Shown: positions 15,435 to 25,897 of the stretch, piece by piece
Layout of the letters: each line of letters opens with the position of its first letter
Numbering within the stretch: the first letter of the stretch is position 1
NCBI RefSeq assembly: GCF_030463535.1
Contig: NC_132900.1
Span: forward strand, 31,891,742-31,955,741
From: Salminus brasiliensis
Lineage: Eukaryota > Chordata > Actinopteri > Characiformes > Bryconidae
Reading direction: 5' to 3'
Length of the DNA: 64,000 bases
Translations under genes and position numbers: made by a program
Notes under the pieces: generated by a model
Told to the model about the DNA's origin: nothing
Databases searched by the model: none
What the model saw: the letters and a program-made list of their open reading frames with translations, nothing else

Positions 15435-16091
15435 TCAAATGGGCATAGTAGTCTGTCTGTATGGGCTTGGATTGAACGCAGCGCTATGTATAGCATACAG
15501 TGGGTCCTGTACCTCCGGCTCTGCCCCACGTGTGGGTCCACTTTGTTCCGGCGGGGGTGCCTTACAGCAAAAGACACACAATACTCCTCCCCCAAGCAGA
15601 ACCAACACTGTTCCTGTCCACCCTGTGTACAGAGCTGCTCCACAGTCCGTGGTCAGATGAATATCGGTGTCCAGATTGTTGTTTGTGGCATGAGTGGCCC
15701 AAGCCACCACTACCAGTAGAAGCAGCCCCACTACGATGAAGACCAGTCCAGCAGCTGCCTTAATTTGCATGCGCTGAGGAAACTTTACAAAACCTACCAA
15801 GTAGATGAGTACCGGGAAGATCCCTGCTACAATGGAGGCGATGAGCAGGGCTTTCCAAGAGCGGAAGAATCCAGACAGGGACAACAAAGACATGTAGAAG
15901 TTGCAGTGCAGGCTCCCTTTGCTGAGTTCCTGCCAGTTCAACCAAACGCCGTCCCAGTACAAGACAAGAGTGTCTGTGTTGTTGTCCACGGTTCCAGTCA
16001 CATTCCACATGGGCAAGAACCTGGTCAAGATGGCGCAAAGCCAGCCTGTGAAGGCCAGCCCAAAGCTGGATAGCTCGACCCACCGTTCCAT
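15435..16091 (-). CDS. Divergent claudin-like protein lacking one signature cysteine
   Basis: This is a 218 aa four-pass membrane protein of the claudin type. It starts at MERWVELSSF, the ATG that aligns with other claudins; a longer frame upstream lacks a convincing start. TM1 is at about residues 7-27, then LPMW at residue 29. The first extracellular loop holds WDGVWLNW and LHC63. Where the family has GLW-x2-C, this protein has GVWLNW, so the first cysteine of the loop disulfide is Trp53 while Cys63 is kept. TM2-TM4 are clear, with the second loop between AWATH and the GAALYTGW motif. The tail is Pro-rich and ends TTMPI, without the usual YV PDZ ligand. It is convergent with sbds. Function as a tight-junction protein is inferred; the loss makes normal strand formation doubtful. 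I cannot assign an orthologue. Confidence 0.8.
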   Translation of the reverse strand: MERWVELSSFGLAFTGWLCAILTRFLPMWNVTGTVDNNTDTLVLYWDGVWLNWQELSKGSLHCNFYMSLLSLSGFFRSWKALLIASIVAGIFPVLIYLVGFVKFPQRMQIKAAAGLVFIVVGLLLLVVVAWATHATNNNLDTDIHLTTDCGAALYTGWTGTVLVLLGGGVLCVFCCKAPPPEQSGPTRGAEPEVQDPLYAIHSAAFNPSPYRQTTMPI

Positions 16092-16649
16092 GTTCGACTT
16101 CAGCTTAGGAAGGAAGCAGAGCTGATAACTGACTGTAGGGGGAAACCAGTCGCTCTGGATTCCAGCTGTGGGTGTGGAGGCTGCGCAGTGTTCGCCCGAG
16201 ACACTGGGGATCACTTTTCCTTTTTTTCTTTTCTTTCATGGTTTCAAAACAGTCCCTATTTGCTTTCAGCCTCTCTTTTTTTCCACCCAGAGGCCAAGAC
16301 AATGATGTCAGTGTGACAGCAAGCTCCTCTTTTGTCCTGTGAGGAACTCTTTGTGAGACACAACGTTGTGCTTGAAACGTGAAGGCATCAAGTATGAAAA
16401 ATGTAACCAAATTTTATTCAGATAGGAAACACTGTTAAAACAGACAGCGCAGGCATATTACAGACAACACTGTGCTCAGGCGCGTCAGACCGTGTTCGTG
16501 TGAAGAACCTTCTAAAGAAACGTGCGGTTATTCAGCAGTTTAACAAACATGGAGCCTGTCTTCACCAGCTGTTCTTAAGAAGACATTTCTTCTTAAACCC
16601 AGCTATACGCAGTTTTCACAAAGACTTTTCTTACACTGTATTAATGAAT

Positions 16650-17092
16650 AGACAAAAGTATTGGGACACCTACACGTTTCACCTACAGGAGCTTTTTTGA
16701 CGTCCAATTCTAACCCCATAAGCATTATTCTGGAGCTGGTGCTCCTTTGCTCTCAGCTCTAAGAGCAGCAGGTCTGGAGCTCTGCTGCAGTTACTGAGTC
16801 AGTTGGAGGCTTTTCTGCACTCTGCTCTGAGCTCAGCACTCGGCCCTGACCCCGCTCTGTAACTTTACGTGGTCTGACAGACACTCGGTGGCTGAGCTGC
16901 TCTCTGTGAGCTGTTCCTCCTAAACTCTTCCACTGTTCAATAATAACACCACTCACAGCTGATGGAGGAAGATCTAGGAGGGAGGAGATTTCACCAGCTG
17001 ACTTGTTGTTGGTGCAGCGGTGTCTCCTATTACATACAGAACCACGCTAGAATGATTGATTGATTAGAAGGTGTGTCCCAATACTTTTGTCC
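16650..17092. mobile_element. MITE with terminal inverted repeats (~440 bp)
   Basis: Inverted termini GACAAAAGTATTGGGACACC at the left and its complement, ending near ATACTTTTGTC, at the right (about 17068-17091). The interior has no coding sequence. TIR style fits a non-autonomous Tc1/mariner-like or related DNA transposon common in fish. It lies between two claudin genes. Confidence 0.75.
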
Positions 17093-17194
17093 ACATAGCG
17101 TATTAACTGCAGTTGAAAAAATATGTACATTTGTTTTATTTTTTGGCCAAAAAGTGATCCACTTTACTCTGTTCATGATCTTAAGACTAGAACC

Positions 17195-17827
17195 TCACAC
17201 ATAGTTCCTGAAAGCATAACTGCTGTGGGTTCCTGACTTTGCCGAGGTGTATCTGGTCGAGTGTTTGGCCCTCTGTGGTGGACAGCTGGTGCAGAGAACT
17301 GCCCCTCCGATTAGCAAGAACCCTGCAGTCACCCAGCCCACATAGATCGCCGCCCCCATCTCCCTCTTCAGCGCCTCATGCACAATAGGGTTGTGGAAGT
17401 CCCTGATGATGGAGTCGGCCGTCCAGGACACAGGCACCACGGTGGTGAGGCCCGAGAGTATGAAGGTGATTCCAGATGCCACCACAATCCGGGCTTTGGC
17501 CTGTGGGTTACTCAGGCAGTTGGTGCAGTCGGCCCCGAGCAGGAAGATCACGAAGGCCAGGCATGCAAGCGCCATGGTGGTGACTACAAGGCCACGGGAG
17601 GCCTGCAGCGAAGGGTCTAGGTCCAATAAGGCGTCATATAACTTGCACTGCATTTGGCCTGTGCGCTCATAAACGCAGGTCATCCACAGGCCCTCCCAAA
17701 AGACCTGCGCCACCACAATGTTGGTGCCGATGAAAGCAGTTACCTTCCACATGGGCAGCGCGCAGATGATGATGGTGCCAGCCAAGCCTATCATGGACAA
17801 GGTGATGCCCAGGACCTGCAGAGCCAT
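17195..17827 (-). CDS. Claudin, claudin-4-like group
   Basis: A 210 aa claudin encoded by one coding exon. The signature is complete: W27, then GLW (46-48), C51 and C61 in the first extracellular loop. Four TM segments are evident, starting at LGITLSMIGL. The second loop holds FHNPIV, in place of the usual FYNP. The tail ends RNYV, a PDZ ligand for ZO proteins. The start MALQVLG is chosen because it aligns with the family. Only 8 bases upstream, the minus strand has a strong acceptor, a CT-rich tract then CTTCTGCAG|G (AG at 17836-17837), so an intron in the 5' UTR is likely. A candidate poly(A) signal (TTTATT on the plus strand) lies at 17135-17140. Claudins seal or form ion pores at epithelial tight junctions; the selectivity of this one cannot be read with confidence. 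Confidence 0.9.
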   Translation of the reverse strand: MALQVLGITLSMIGLAGTIIICALPMWKVTAFIGTNIVVAQVFWEGLWMTCVYERTGQMQCKLYDALLDLDPSLQASRGLVVTTMALACLAFVIFLLGADCTNCLSNPQAKARIVVASGITFILSGLTTVVPVSWTADSIIRDFHNPIVHEALKREMGAAIYVGWVTAGFLLIGGAVLCTSCPPQRAKHSTRYTSAKSGTHSSYAFRNYV

Positions 17828-17835
17828 TGAGGGAC

Positions 17836-17865
17836 CTGCAGAAGGAGAGAGAGAGAGAGAGAAAC
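17836..17865 (-). other. Predicted 5' UTR splice acceptor of the 17.2 kb claudin
   Basis: Minus strand reads a long CT-rich tract followed by TTCTGCAG and then 8 bases to the ATG. It is the only typical claudin here with such an acceptor at its start. Confidence 0.5.
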
Positions 17866-17953
17866 AGGGCTGAGAAACGTCTAGAACCACATTTTGAACA
17901 GAAAGGTTCATCCAAGGATCCCTCGACTTGAAGGCAACACTCACTAGGTTCCA

Positions 17954-17968
17954 TCACTAGATGGCAGT
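17954..17968 (+). promoter_or_regulatory. CTCF-like motif
   Basis: TCACTAGATGGCAGT matches the CTCF consensus CCASYAGRKGGCRSY at 14 of 15 positions. It is 127 bases upstream of the start codon of the 17.2 kb claudin. Confidence 0.5.
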
Positions 17969-17999
17969 GTTGACTAGAACATGGTGTGTCAGATGTTCA

Positions 18000-19660
18000 G
18001 ATGTCAGAACTGAGTGTTCAGCTGTGGTCCATCAGGGTATAAATGGTCTTTCAATGCATTCTGGTCCACATTTAGCTAGTGTAGTGAGCTACGATGCTTA
18101 CTATAAATTCTGAGTGCATTGTGGGAGACTGTAGTGCCCTCAAAATTCTACCTAACGATTCGGACGCTTAGCAGGGGCATTGTATGGGGGGGTGTTTGGT
18201 CAATTCTAAGGCCCTATGATTGACAAGGGCCCTAGGAATGTATCTCATTAATGCCCTAAAATGTTTTGGTCATTTTGGTGTGGACGGAGGTAAAAGGAAC
18301 TTTATGAAAATGCTAACATCACAAAGCATGCATATTTCAGGCTGAAATTCATTAAAGCTACAACATCTACATGCAACTTGCACAGTACACTACCTAGAGA
18401 GCAGTGTGTCATTTGGGATTATTGGGTTTTCTTCCTCCTTTGTTATGATTTGGTGCCTCTCCTAGTGAGGAACTACGCCCCCTACAGGGCTAGCATACAT
18501 ATGCAGGTTTTTCATTGGAGGGAAAAAAAATACCCAGATTCGTGTGGACGGAGTCTAAGCAGGGGGCGCAACAAAGTGGTCTGGAGGTCTTCAGGATGAA
18601 GCTGGACACCTCTGGCCTAGGCTTTTACAGACTTTTTACATTACAGACCAATGAAAAAAGCAGCATAATATTCAACACACTGAATCAGAACTGTACTTGA
18701 TAGCTGACATCAGAAATGCCATTTACTTTTGTCACCCTATAACCAGATGGTCCAGATTTTTGAGAATGAGATCAGTGAGTTTGTACACAGCAAGCTGCTG
18801 TTGAGTCACTGCTCGAGCTTCCTCCTGGAAGCTAATAGCCTCTTTCGCAATTTATGGATTAATATAGATTAAATGTGTCGTCTGAGTTATAAAAACCCCT
18901 GAAAAGACAAGGTGAATTCATCTCAAGTCTGATCCATGTAAACAAATCTGATAACATGGTTAAAACTGTTCTGCTGATGGGACAATTACTTCTCTGATGT
19001 TCCCAAATAAAAAAAAAATAAGGCCTTCATAATTCATTGATCAACTTTAAATCAATGTGTGAGGATGGTGGTGTTTTGGTAACAGTTTTGAAAACGGTCT
19101 TTAAAAGTACACATGGTACCGTAAAGGTGTGGGCGGGCTGGAAGAGTGTACTCAGACTTTCCTTGGCAAACAGGTTTTGTTGTGTACTGACCTTAAGGGA
19201 GGAAACCTACAGCCCTCTGCATCCAAAAAGGAACGGGATTAAAATGTCTTTAATATTTAATATTTAAATGAAAGGGTGTCTCACAAAAACAACACTGTCT
19301 TTGGTGCTTAACTGCAGTATATATTATATTTTCATTATAATTGCATTCACAATTATTGTGTAAATTATCATTAATGCAGGACATCTTAGATGTTATTATA
19401 TGTAGTTTATTAAAGCTAAAATAAAACGCATCTAAAGCAATTCAATAAGACAATAAGACCAATAATTATAAAGAACGTCCACTTTCCAACAGAAGAGAAA
19501 TACAGTCTTGCCCATGGTTATCTTCACATCTACATGCATCTGTATACAGTATGTATGCATCATCATATACTTCCATATCATAATGTCCTTCTTATGCTTT
19601 CAGGTGTGAGTCTTTGGTACAGGTGTGAAACATCTCGGTCCTGGTGGTACCTGGCTGGGA
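18000..19660. other. Intergenic, no gene seen
   Basis: AT-rich to mixed DNA between two minus-strand claudins. It contains a weaker CTCF-like motif at 18556-18570 (12 of 15 positions) and no recognisable gene or clear mobile element. Confidence 0.4.
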
Positions 19661-19668
19661 ACTGTGCT

Positions 19669-20316
19669 CTACCCGCTGTTCCATAACTGCTCCATGACCT
19701 GGATTTCTTCACAAGGTGGTGTTTGAGCGATGGTGTTTTTGGTCATTCTGTCTGTTTTTGGCCATGATATGCAGAGAATTCCTCCTCCAACAACCAACAG
19801 AAATCCAGCCGCCCAGCCGATGTAGAGTGAAGCCCCCAGATAGAACCTTTGCTCGTCCACCAGCCCACGGTTGTTGGAATCGCTAACAGTCCTGCTGGTT
19901 GTCCAGAATACAGGTATCAGGCACAAGACCCCAGAGATGATCAGAACCACACCTGAGGCTATAGCTGCCTTCTTCTTGCTGTTTTCATCTAAAACAAAGT
20001 TGTTGCACTTTCCAGAGGTGAAAGCCATGCGGAGCCCAACGACGCCTAACCCCAGGGATATAACCACCAGGGCGCGAGCGGCCTGAAGGTCCGAGCTGAG
20101 GGCCAGCATCGACTCGTAGACTTTGCACTCCGTCTTCCCAGTGTTTCGCACCACGCAGCTCATCCAGATTCCCTCCCAGAGGGTCTGAGGCGTCACAGTG
20201 CTGTTACCAACGAAGACCGTCACCCTCCACATGGGCAGACTGCACACTAGGATCACCCCGACACAGCCAACCAGGGCCAGGGAGCATCCCAGCAACTGCA
20301 AGCCCACAGACGCCAT
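19669..20316 (-). CDS. Claudin without a PDZ-binding tail
   Basis: A 215 aa single-exon claudin. It starts MASVGLQLLG and has W30, GIW (49-51), C54 and C64, and the four TM segments of the family. It departs from its neighbours in several places. The first loop has VVRNTGKTEC where they have [10 protein letters not shown]. The second loop has SNNRGLVDEQRFYLG with no FYNP. The intracellular CTNC after TM2 is CNNF. The tail is longer and ends MEQLWNSG, with no terminal YV, so it should not bind ZO-1 PDZ1 in the usual way. No TATA box is evident upstream. It is still intact, so it is probably a diverged functional paralogue. Confidence 0.9.
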   Translation of the reverse strand: MASVGLQLLGCSLALVGCVGVILVCSLPMWRVTVFVGNSTVTPQTLWEGIWMSCVVRNTGKTECKVYESMLALSSDLQAARALVVISLGLGVVGLRMAFTSGKCNNFVLDENSKKKAAIASGVVLIISGVLCLIPVFWTTSRTVSDSNNRGLVDEQRFYLGASLYIGWAAGFLLVVGGGILCISWPKTDRMTKNTIAQTPPCEEIQVMEQLWNSG

Positions 20317-20319
20317 TGC

Positions 20320-22830
20320 TGCATGGACTGTACCCGAAGCTCACGCTCACGCTCGAGGCAGACTGCTGTCTGTCGTTCTGCGGTGTGAAAGCTGTCTGAG
20401 GCAAAGCCATCAACCTGCAGTTCATGCTCGTTGAAAACAGGTGTGTGCTGTTCGAGAACATTTGGGCCTGCCGAGAAGAATTCCAGCCTTGCAGGATTCT
20501 TTGTGCCTGGGACAGTGGGGGTTGGATCTGCACTCTGTTCTGCAGCCCAATTTACGAGTCTGCGGTTGAAACCTCTTATGAGGAATCTCAAAAAGATTAA
20601 CAGCTATTAGAACCAGCCAGATCTGCCTTCTTCAGTACCGGTTTTGCTTTTGTTTGTGGACAAAGCACCCGAGCTGACCTTTAATCCACATTTCCCACTA
20701 TCCTTTGAGGATTCGTACAAACTGATGAAGAAAAGGAAAGAGGTAAAGATCACCCTTTCTGTTTTGTGCCGCCAGTCATCATATTTTACTCATAAACATC
20801 AGAGCTGTTTTTAATGGGTGGCAAACAATGGATGTAGGTCATGAGCCAGACCTGAAACCCTCGATGCATAACACACCCGACACATTACTGACACCATTGG
20901 ATGAAATTTTTTACATTTCGGAGTAGATAGATATATCGTCATGCTAAAAGGCCAAACATCATGAAGCAGCTTCATGTTTTCACCGATTTAAGAACAAACT
21001 CATATGCATTCTAGTGGTTGGTGTAGCGTAGTGGAGAACAACACTGCCTTCCCTGAGGGTCAGATGTCGGGCCAGACTTCTTTATGGAACCAATGGTGGT
21101 TCTTTCATGCCTAAATTGTAGTCTAAAGTGATATTTGTGGATTTACAGAGCAAAAATGATATCTTAGCAAGTGAAATCCTCTTAAATGTAGTTTAAATAT
21201 CTAATATTTCCCATTTTCAGGTTATTGTAGTAATCTTCAATGGTTGACCATTGCAATTATTTCTAACCTTTTTTATTTTTTACTTGTTTTAAGGGATTTT
21301 AAGGGATTTTTTTTGCATATTTTTCTGCATGGCATCGCTCGAAGACCACCAAAATAAAACCCTAAAAATCAATGAGTCCTTGTGCAAGACTTGCCACAAT
21401 CTCCTTTCTGTGAAACATAATTCAAATGTAAGCTGCTCTAGATAATAATCTCAGCAAAATGCCATAAATGCAGTAAAAACTAAAGCTGCTGTTGTTCATC
21501 CGAGTAGGGAGACAGATTTACAGTTAACATCACCTGTTTTGATTGTGGCTGGGAAAAAATCCCAGGGTGACACTACAGACGTGATGTCAAAAGGTCATAA
21601 AGGACATATTCCATTAAATAAGTATGTAAATGAACGTCAATCTATATTACTAAGGGCAGATACGAGCATATGCTAATGGATCGGGTATCGGCTGTTTTAA
21701 TCCCAATCCAGGTCTGAGTTTTAGTTTTAACCGTAGTTTTCAGAGCGCCACCTGGTGTCCTCAGTTCGCCACTACGCTATAGTCCAGCCGGCTGCAGCAG
21801 CAGTGCGGACGTTCTCAGAAGGTAAATAAAGGAGGTTCTGCAGTGTGGAGCTATTTTACAGTGGAACCTGAAAACAGACCATAATATCTGAACCTTTATA
21901 AAACTCTCACTGAAACGCTCTGTTTTACCAGCGGGAGACATTCACCCACTATAAACCAGTTATTACACACCAGTAGACCAACAACCAGAGATACCAGTCC
22001 AGAGTGTGTAACACCACACACGCACTCTCACACACACTGGAAGTGATTAGACTGCAGTGTTGTAAAGGAGCTGGGAGCTGATTGGTCAGGGAGGAGATCA
22101 GACTGGATTATCAGATATTAAACACAATAAAACATCATTTTAAGAAACGTCAATTAGTCCAGAATGTCTGATTATAGAAACTGATACTGAAATAAAGAGA
22201 TTTTACTGATCTGATTATTCAGCAGCTCGTCTGATCTAAACTCAGATCAGATCAGATCAGTATCGGCTGATACTCAGCATTAAGAGACTCGAATCGGATC
22301 AGACAGCAACATAACCTGATCAGGATAATGCTGTTTCAGACTAGCACCACCTTTCTAAACCCCAAGGAAAAAAGGTTCTACGTAGGGTTTTATCTGTGGT
22401 GGAACCATGTTTTAAATGCTTGTTTGGCAGAACCTAATAAAGTCCTGTATAAATATTAGTATAAGCGCAGATGGTGACATATAATGCCCTACAGTGAATT
22501 GAAAATACCATTGACCCTTTATAAAACTCTCACTGAAATGCTCTGTTTTACCAGCGGGAGAACCGTACTCACACACACACACAGCAGAACTGGTAGTTCT
22601 AGTGGTTGTTGTGGTTCTATAAATACCATTGTTTTTTGGCTAAGAACCAGTGAACAGATTGCACTTGACGGTTTAGTCAGGAGTTGTCCAACCAGCTGCA
22701 CGAGCTTGTCTGCATTCTAGACAGAGCACAGGCTCAACATACTGTCTGATACAATACTGAAAATCCATGTGATTAACTGAGGTTCAGCGTAGTTCAGCAA
22801 TAATAGACAAATGAAAACTTCTGATTTCTG
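20320..22830. other. Intergenic with repeats
   Basis: Holds a SINE-like head near 21015-21075, MITE-like GGTTCTTT words around 21090 and 22370, and a ~45 bp direct duplication (CCTTTATAAAACTCTCACTG onward) at 21893-21938 and 22516-22560. A CTCF-like motif is at 21744-21758. No gene was seen. Confidence 0.45.
21744..21758 (-). promoter_or_regulatory. CTCF-like motif
   Basis: On the minus strand ACACCAGGTGGCGCT matches the CTCF consensus at 14 of 15 positions. Its orientation faces the plus-strand array upstream of sbds. Confidence 0.55.
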
Positions 22831-23486
22831 ATAAAACAAATTTATTTGAATGTGCAAAGTTCATTTAGTGACAAAATGTTAAAGTATAAATAAATACAAT
22901 TTCTTGTATAATCATGTGTTATTTGTAGAACATTCCTTTTTAACCCATTGTGAATGTACTGTTCACTTGGAGTAATCAATACTCTGCTATTTTACATTTG
23001 ACATGGTGAATATATTTATCCAGACAGATGTTTTTACATTAAGATTGAAAGGTAAACAGTGTACTGTTTGGACAGTGCGTCCTTCTTTTTTCCCCAGACT
23101 GTTAATAAGTAAAGACATGTAAAAAAAGATAAGCAAAACTATAAAAACTATAAAAGGTTTTACATCTGGAATGAGTATAAACCAGTGTACCAATGTTTAC
23201 ACAGACAGCTGATACTTCAATCTATAGTGGTATAATAATTCTACTATTTCTTCTTCATACTATTTTTCCCTTCGTTTCCAACAACGTCATCCTTTCTCTC
23301 CTTATAACCCAGAAAAGCTTAGTCCACTTATGTAGATCCTTCCAATTGCTTTTACATCAGCCAACAAACATCTCATGTCCATCTTTTCCAACTCCACTCC
23401 GCCGGATCCTCTTGCAACACGAAGAAAAAGATTGAGGAACGTCCCGACGAATAAAGTGTCTTTTCTTGGCGGTTCTCCAGTCCCGA

Positions 23487-24113
23487 TCAAACATATGCCC
23501 TGCTGGTGGCGGTGGATCGGGGCTGGGAGTACTTGTAGACTTTCTCTTCTTGGGGAGGGCAGGAACTGCAGAGCAGACCTCCACCAAGGATCAGGAGTGC
23601 GGCAGCACCCCAGCCTATGTAGAGCGAAGCCCCCAGCTCCCTTTTCTGAGCAGTGGTGAGGACTGGGTTGTAGAAGTCCTGGATGATGGTGTTGGCCGAC
23701 CAGCAGACGGGGATGAGGCACAGCACTCCTGCAATGATGAAAGTAATGCCACTGGCGATGGCCACCTTGGTCTTGCTGTCCTCGTTCTCCACGAAGTTGG
23801 TGCACTTTCCTCCACAAATGCCCAGGATGATCCCAAACACAGCCACCACAATGCAGATGATGATCAAAGCTCGGGCCGCCTGGAGGTCCTGGGGCAGCGC
23901 CAGCATGGAGTCATAGACCTTACATTGCATCTGCCCCGTGCTCTGTATCACGCAGTTCATCCACAAGCCCTCCCAAATGATCTGCGCTGTCACGATGTTG
24001 GCCCCGATGAACGCGGTCACCTTCCACATGGGAAGGGCGCAAATAATGATGGCCCCTAGGAAGCCGATAATGGCCAGGCCGAAGCCCAGCATCTGGCGGC
24101 ACATGGAGACCAT
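23487..24113 (-). CDS. Claudin, claudin-4-like group
   Basis: A 208 aa single-exon claudin with the full signature: W30, GLW (49-51), C54 and C64. The first loop is [13 protein letters not shown] then [10 protein letters not shown]. The second loop is [19 protein letters not shown]. The tail [11 protein letters not shown] ends in a PDZ ligand and carries Ser/Thr sites. The start is an unusual [15 protein letters not shown]-like TATAAC (24208-24213) and an ACTCCACCC box (24228-24236) lie about 100 and 120 bases upstream. A candidate poly(A) signal is at about 22840. It belongs with the 30.7 and 36.2 kb genes by sequence and tail. It is expected to act at epithelial tight junctions, inferred from the family. 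Confidence 0.93.
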   Translation of the reverse strand: MVSMCRQMLGFGLAIIGFLGAIIICALPMWKVTAFIGANIVTAQIIWEGLWMNCVIQSTGQMQCKVYDSMLALPQDLQAARALIIICIVVAVFGIILGICGGKCTNFVENEDSKTKVAIASGITFIIAGVLCLIPVCWSANTIIQDFYNPVLTTAQKRELGASLYIGWGAAALLILGGGLLCSSCPPQEEKVYKYSQPRSTATSRAYV

Positions 24114-24207
24114 TTCGCTTTTTGAGGACTGACCAGCGAGAAAGCTTCTGCTTGTCTGGAGATCTGCTGCAGTGGCGGAACAATGACAACTTACCTTTAG
24201 TCTGCAG

Positions 24208-24236
24208 GTTATAAGGATCTTCTGGATGGGTGGAGT
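24208..24236 (-). promoter_or_regulatory. Core promoter of the 23.5 kb claudin
   Basis: Reading the minus strand, ACTCCACCC is followed 23 bases later (start to start) by TATAAC. The TATA is 100 bases from the ATG. Confidence 0.55.
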
Positions 24237-24259
24237 TACAGTTCTGATGGCTGCTACTC

Positions 24260-25490
24260 AAACCAGTTCACAAGTTTGGTTTCAGGCCTGACGAGATTCC
24301 TCAGAAAGGGGTTTCGGTGAGATTACCATCAATCACATGGCATTCGAAAGTACACCGGTATTGTTTAGAGGTGAACGCGCAGTTAGAAAGAACAGGGAAG
24401 GCATTAGCAGAAAGCCCCTGCGTTTAGGCGGAAGGGAGAGGTAGTGACGTTATCAAGGACGTCTGAAGCAGCAGGTAAAACTGAAGCATCTTCACAAGAA
24501 CAAAATGATACATTTGATCATTTTTCATTTGTTTTAAAACTTGCAAATCATTTAATCTCTTAGAGCCTCAGATCTATTATTCCCTTCTTACATATTTACT
24601 AATGTAAGTTATATATTAGTTTCATTGTAGCTACTGAATACATCACAGTCTTATGCAAACATTTGCGCAGTCCTGGTAAATGATTTTATACGTGAAAACA
24701 AATAAACAATACAATAAACAATCTTAAATCTAAAATAATTCTTTAAATATTAGACACAATTACTTTTCCTGGAAAAACAAATAAAACCACATCATAATTT
24801 TAATATTAAATATCTCATAACTTTTACACTCTTCACAATGAATGTTATTCTTTTTGTAATCTGTTAAATTAAGCAAATAAACAGTAATTATGATTAAAAA
24901 AGAAAAGAATATAAACACGTAATTGGACCGGGTGTCCAAACTTTTTCTTAAGACTATATTATTAACTGAATAAAACATTAACATTTAATAACTAAATAAT
25001 AAGCCAAGGCTAATAAGAGTTAATATTCAATATTAACTCCATATTTATAGCCATTTGATGAACTCCATATTTATGAAACACATCAGTAATAATGTCCATC
25101 TATCTATCTATCTATCTATATATATATATATGAATATATGAATATAATTTATTTTGAATTATTGTTTTGTGTTGTCACAACCCACTATATCACTTTTTAT
25201 ACTATTTAAAAAACACCAGCTTTATATTGTGTGAACCTCATAATCTATGTACAAATAGAAATGATCCAAAATGAAAATCATTAAATTAAAGCATTAAAGT
25301 AAGTTTTCCATGTTGGTGATTATGTTTGGCAAAAAAAATTATAAAGGAAAAAGATTTAATTAAGATTTTTTTAATGTATTGATATCATTTTAGACCAAAG
25401 GTTTAGCTGGTAGTGTAAGATTACTATTAGTGAGATTACTGTTGTTGCATTTTATTAGAAATGAGAGAAAATACACGTGATGTCATACAG
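24260..25490. other. Intergenic, AT-rich
   Basis: AT-rich DNA with an ATCT/AT microsatellite at about 25098-25130. No gene was seen. The right end holds a candidate poly(A) signal for the next minus-strand claudin at 25497-25502. Confidence 0.45.
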
Positions 25491-25897
25491 ACTTTTCTTT
25501 ATTGACAAATGGTTCTCCCAGTCTGAGAGACTAAACAACCATCCCATTATAAACAACATCTCCAGATAACAACAATGAAAAGTAGTGCAGCAACATCAGG
25601 ACACTGTATATAAAACTATAGAAGAATAAACCTGTTCATTTTTCAGACGTTCTCAAATATACAAACAAACACTTGCAGTTTACACATTCGCAGTTTGACC
25701 ATCAGGAAGCTGATCTTAGTAAAAGCTGCTAAACAGGTTCTACTGATTCTCAATCAAAGGTCAGGAATGGACACTGATCAGCCCAGCTTCTTCTTACGAG
25801 CTGAATCCTGGCTACAGTACAGAGAACTAGTCAGCTCGAACAGCTGAAGGCACAAAAGTCAAGAAGCGCTGTTTAAACACTACGCCAGGTGTGTTCC

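Noticed and set aside
15422-15739. Plus-strand frames over the end of the 15.4 kb claudin
   Set aside because: Shadow frames opposite a clear four-pass membrane protein; no family resemblance.
23466-24059. Plus-strand 197-codon frame opposite the 23.5 kb claudin
   Set aside because: It is an antisense shadow of the GC-rich claudin coding sequence. Similar shadows occur opposite every claudin here.
24189-24194. GTAAGT donor-like word upstream of the 23.5 kb claudin
   Set aside because: It lies only about 15-20 bases downstream of the TATA box, so it would be at or before the transcription start.
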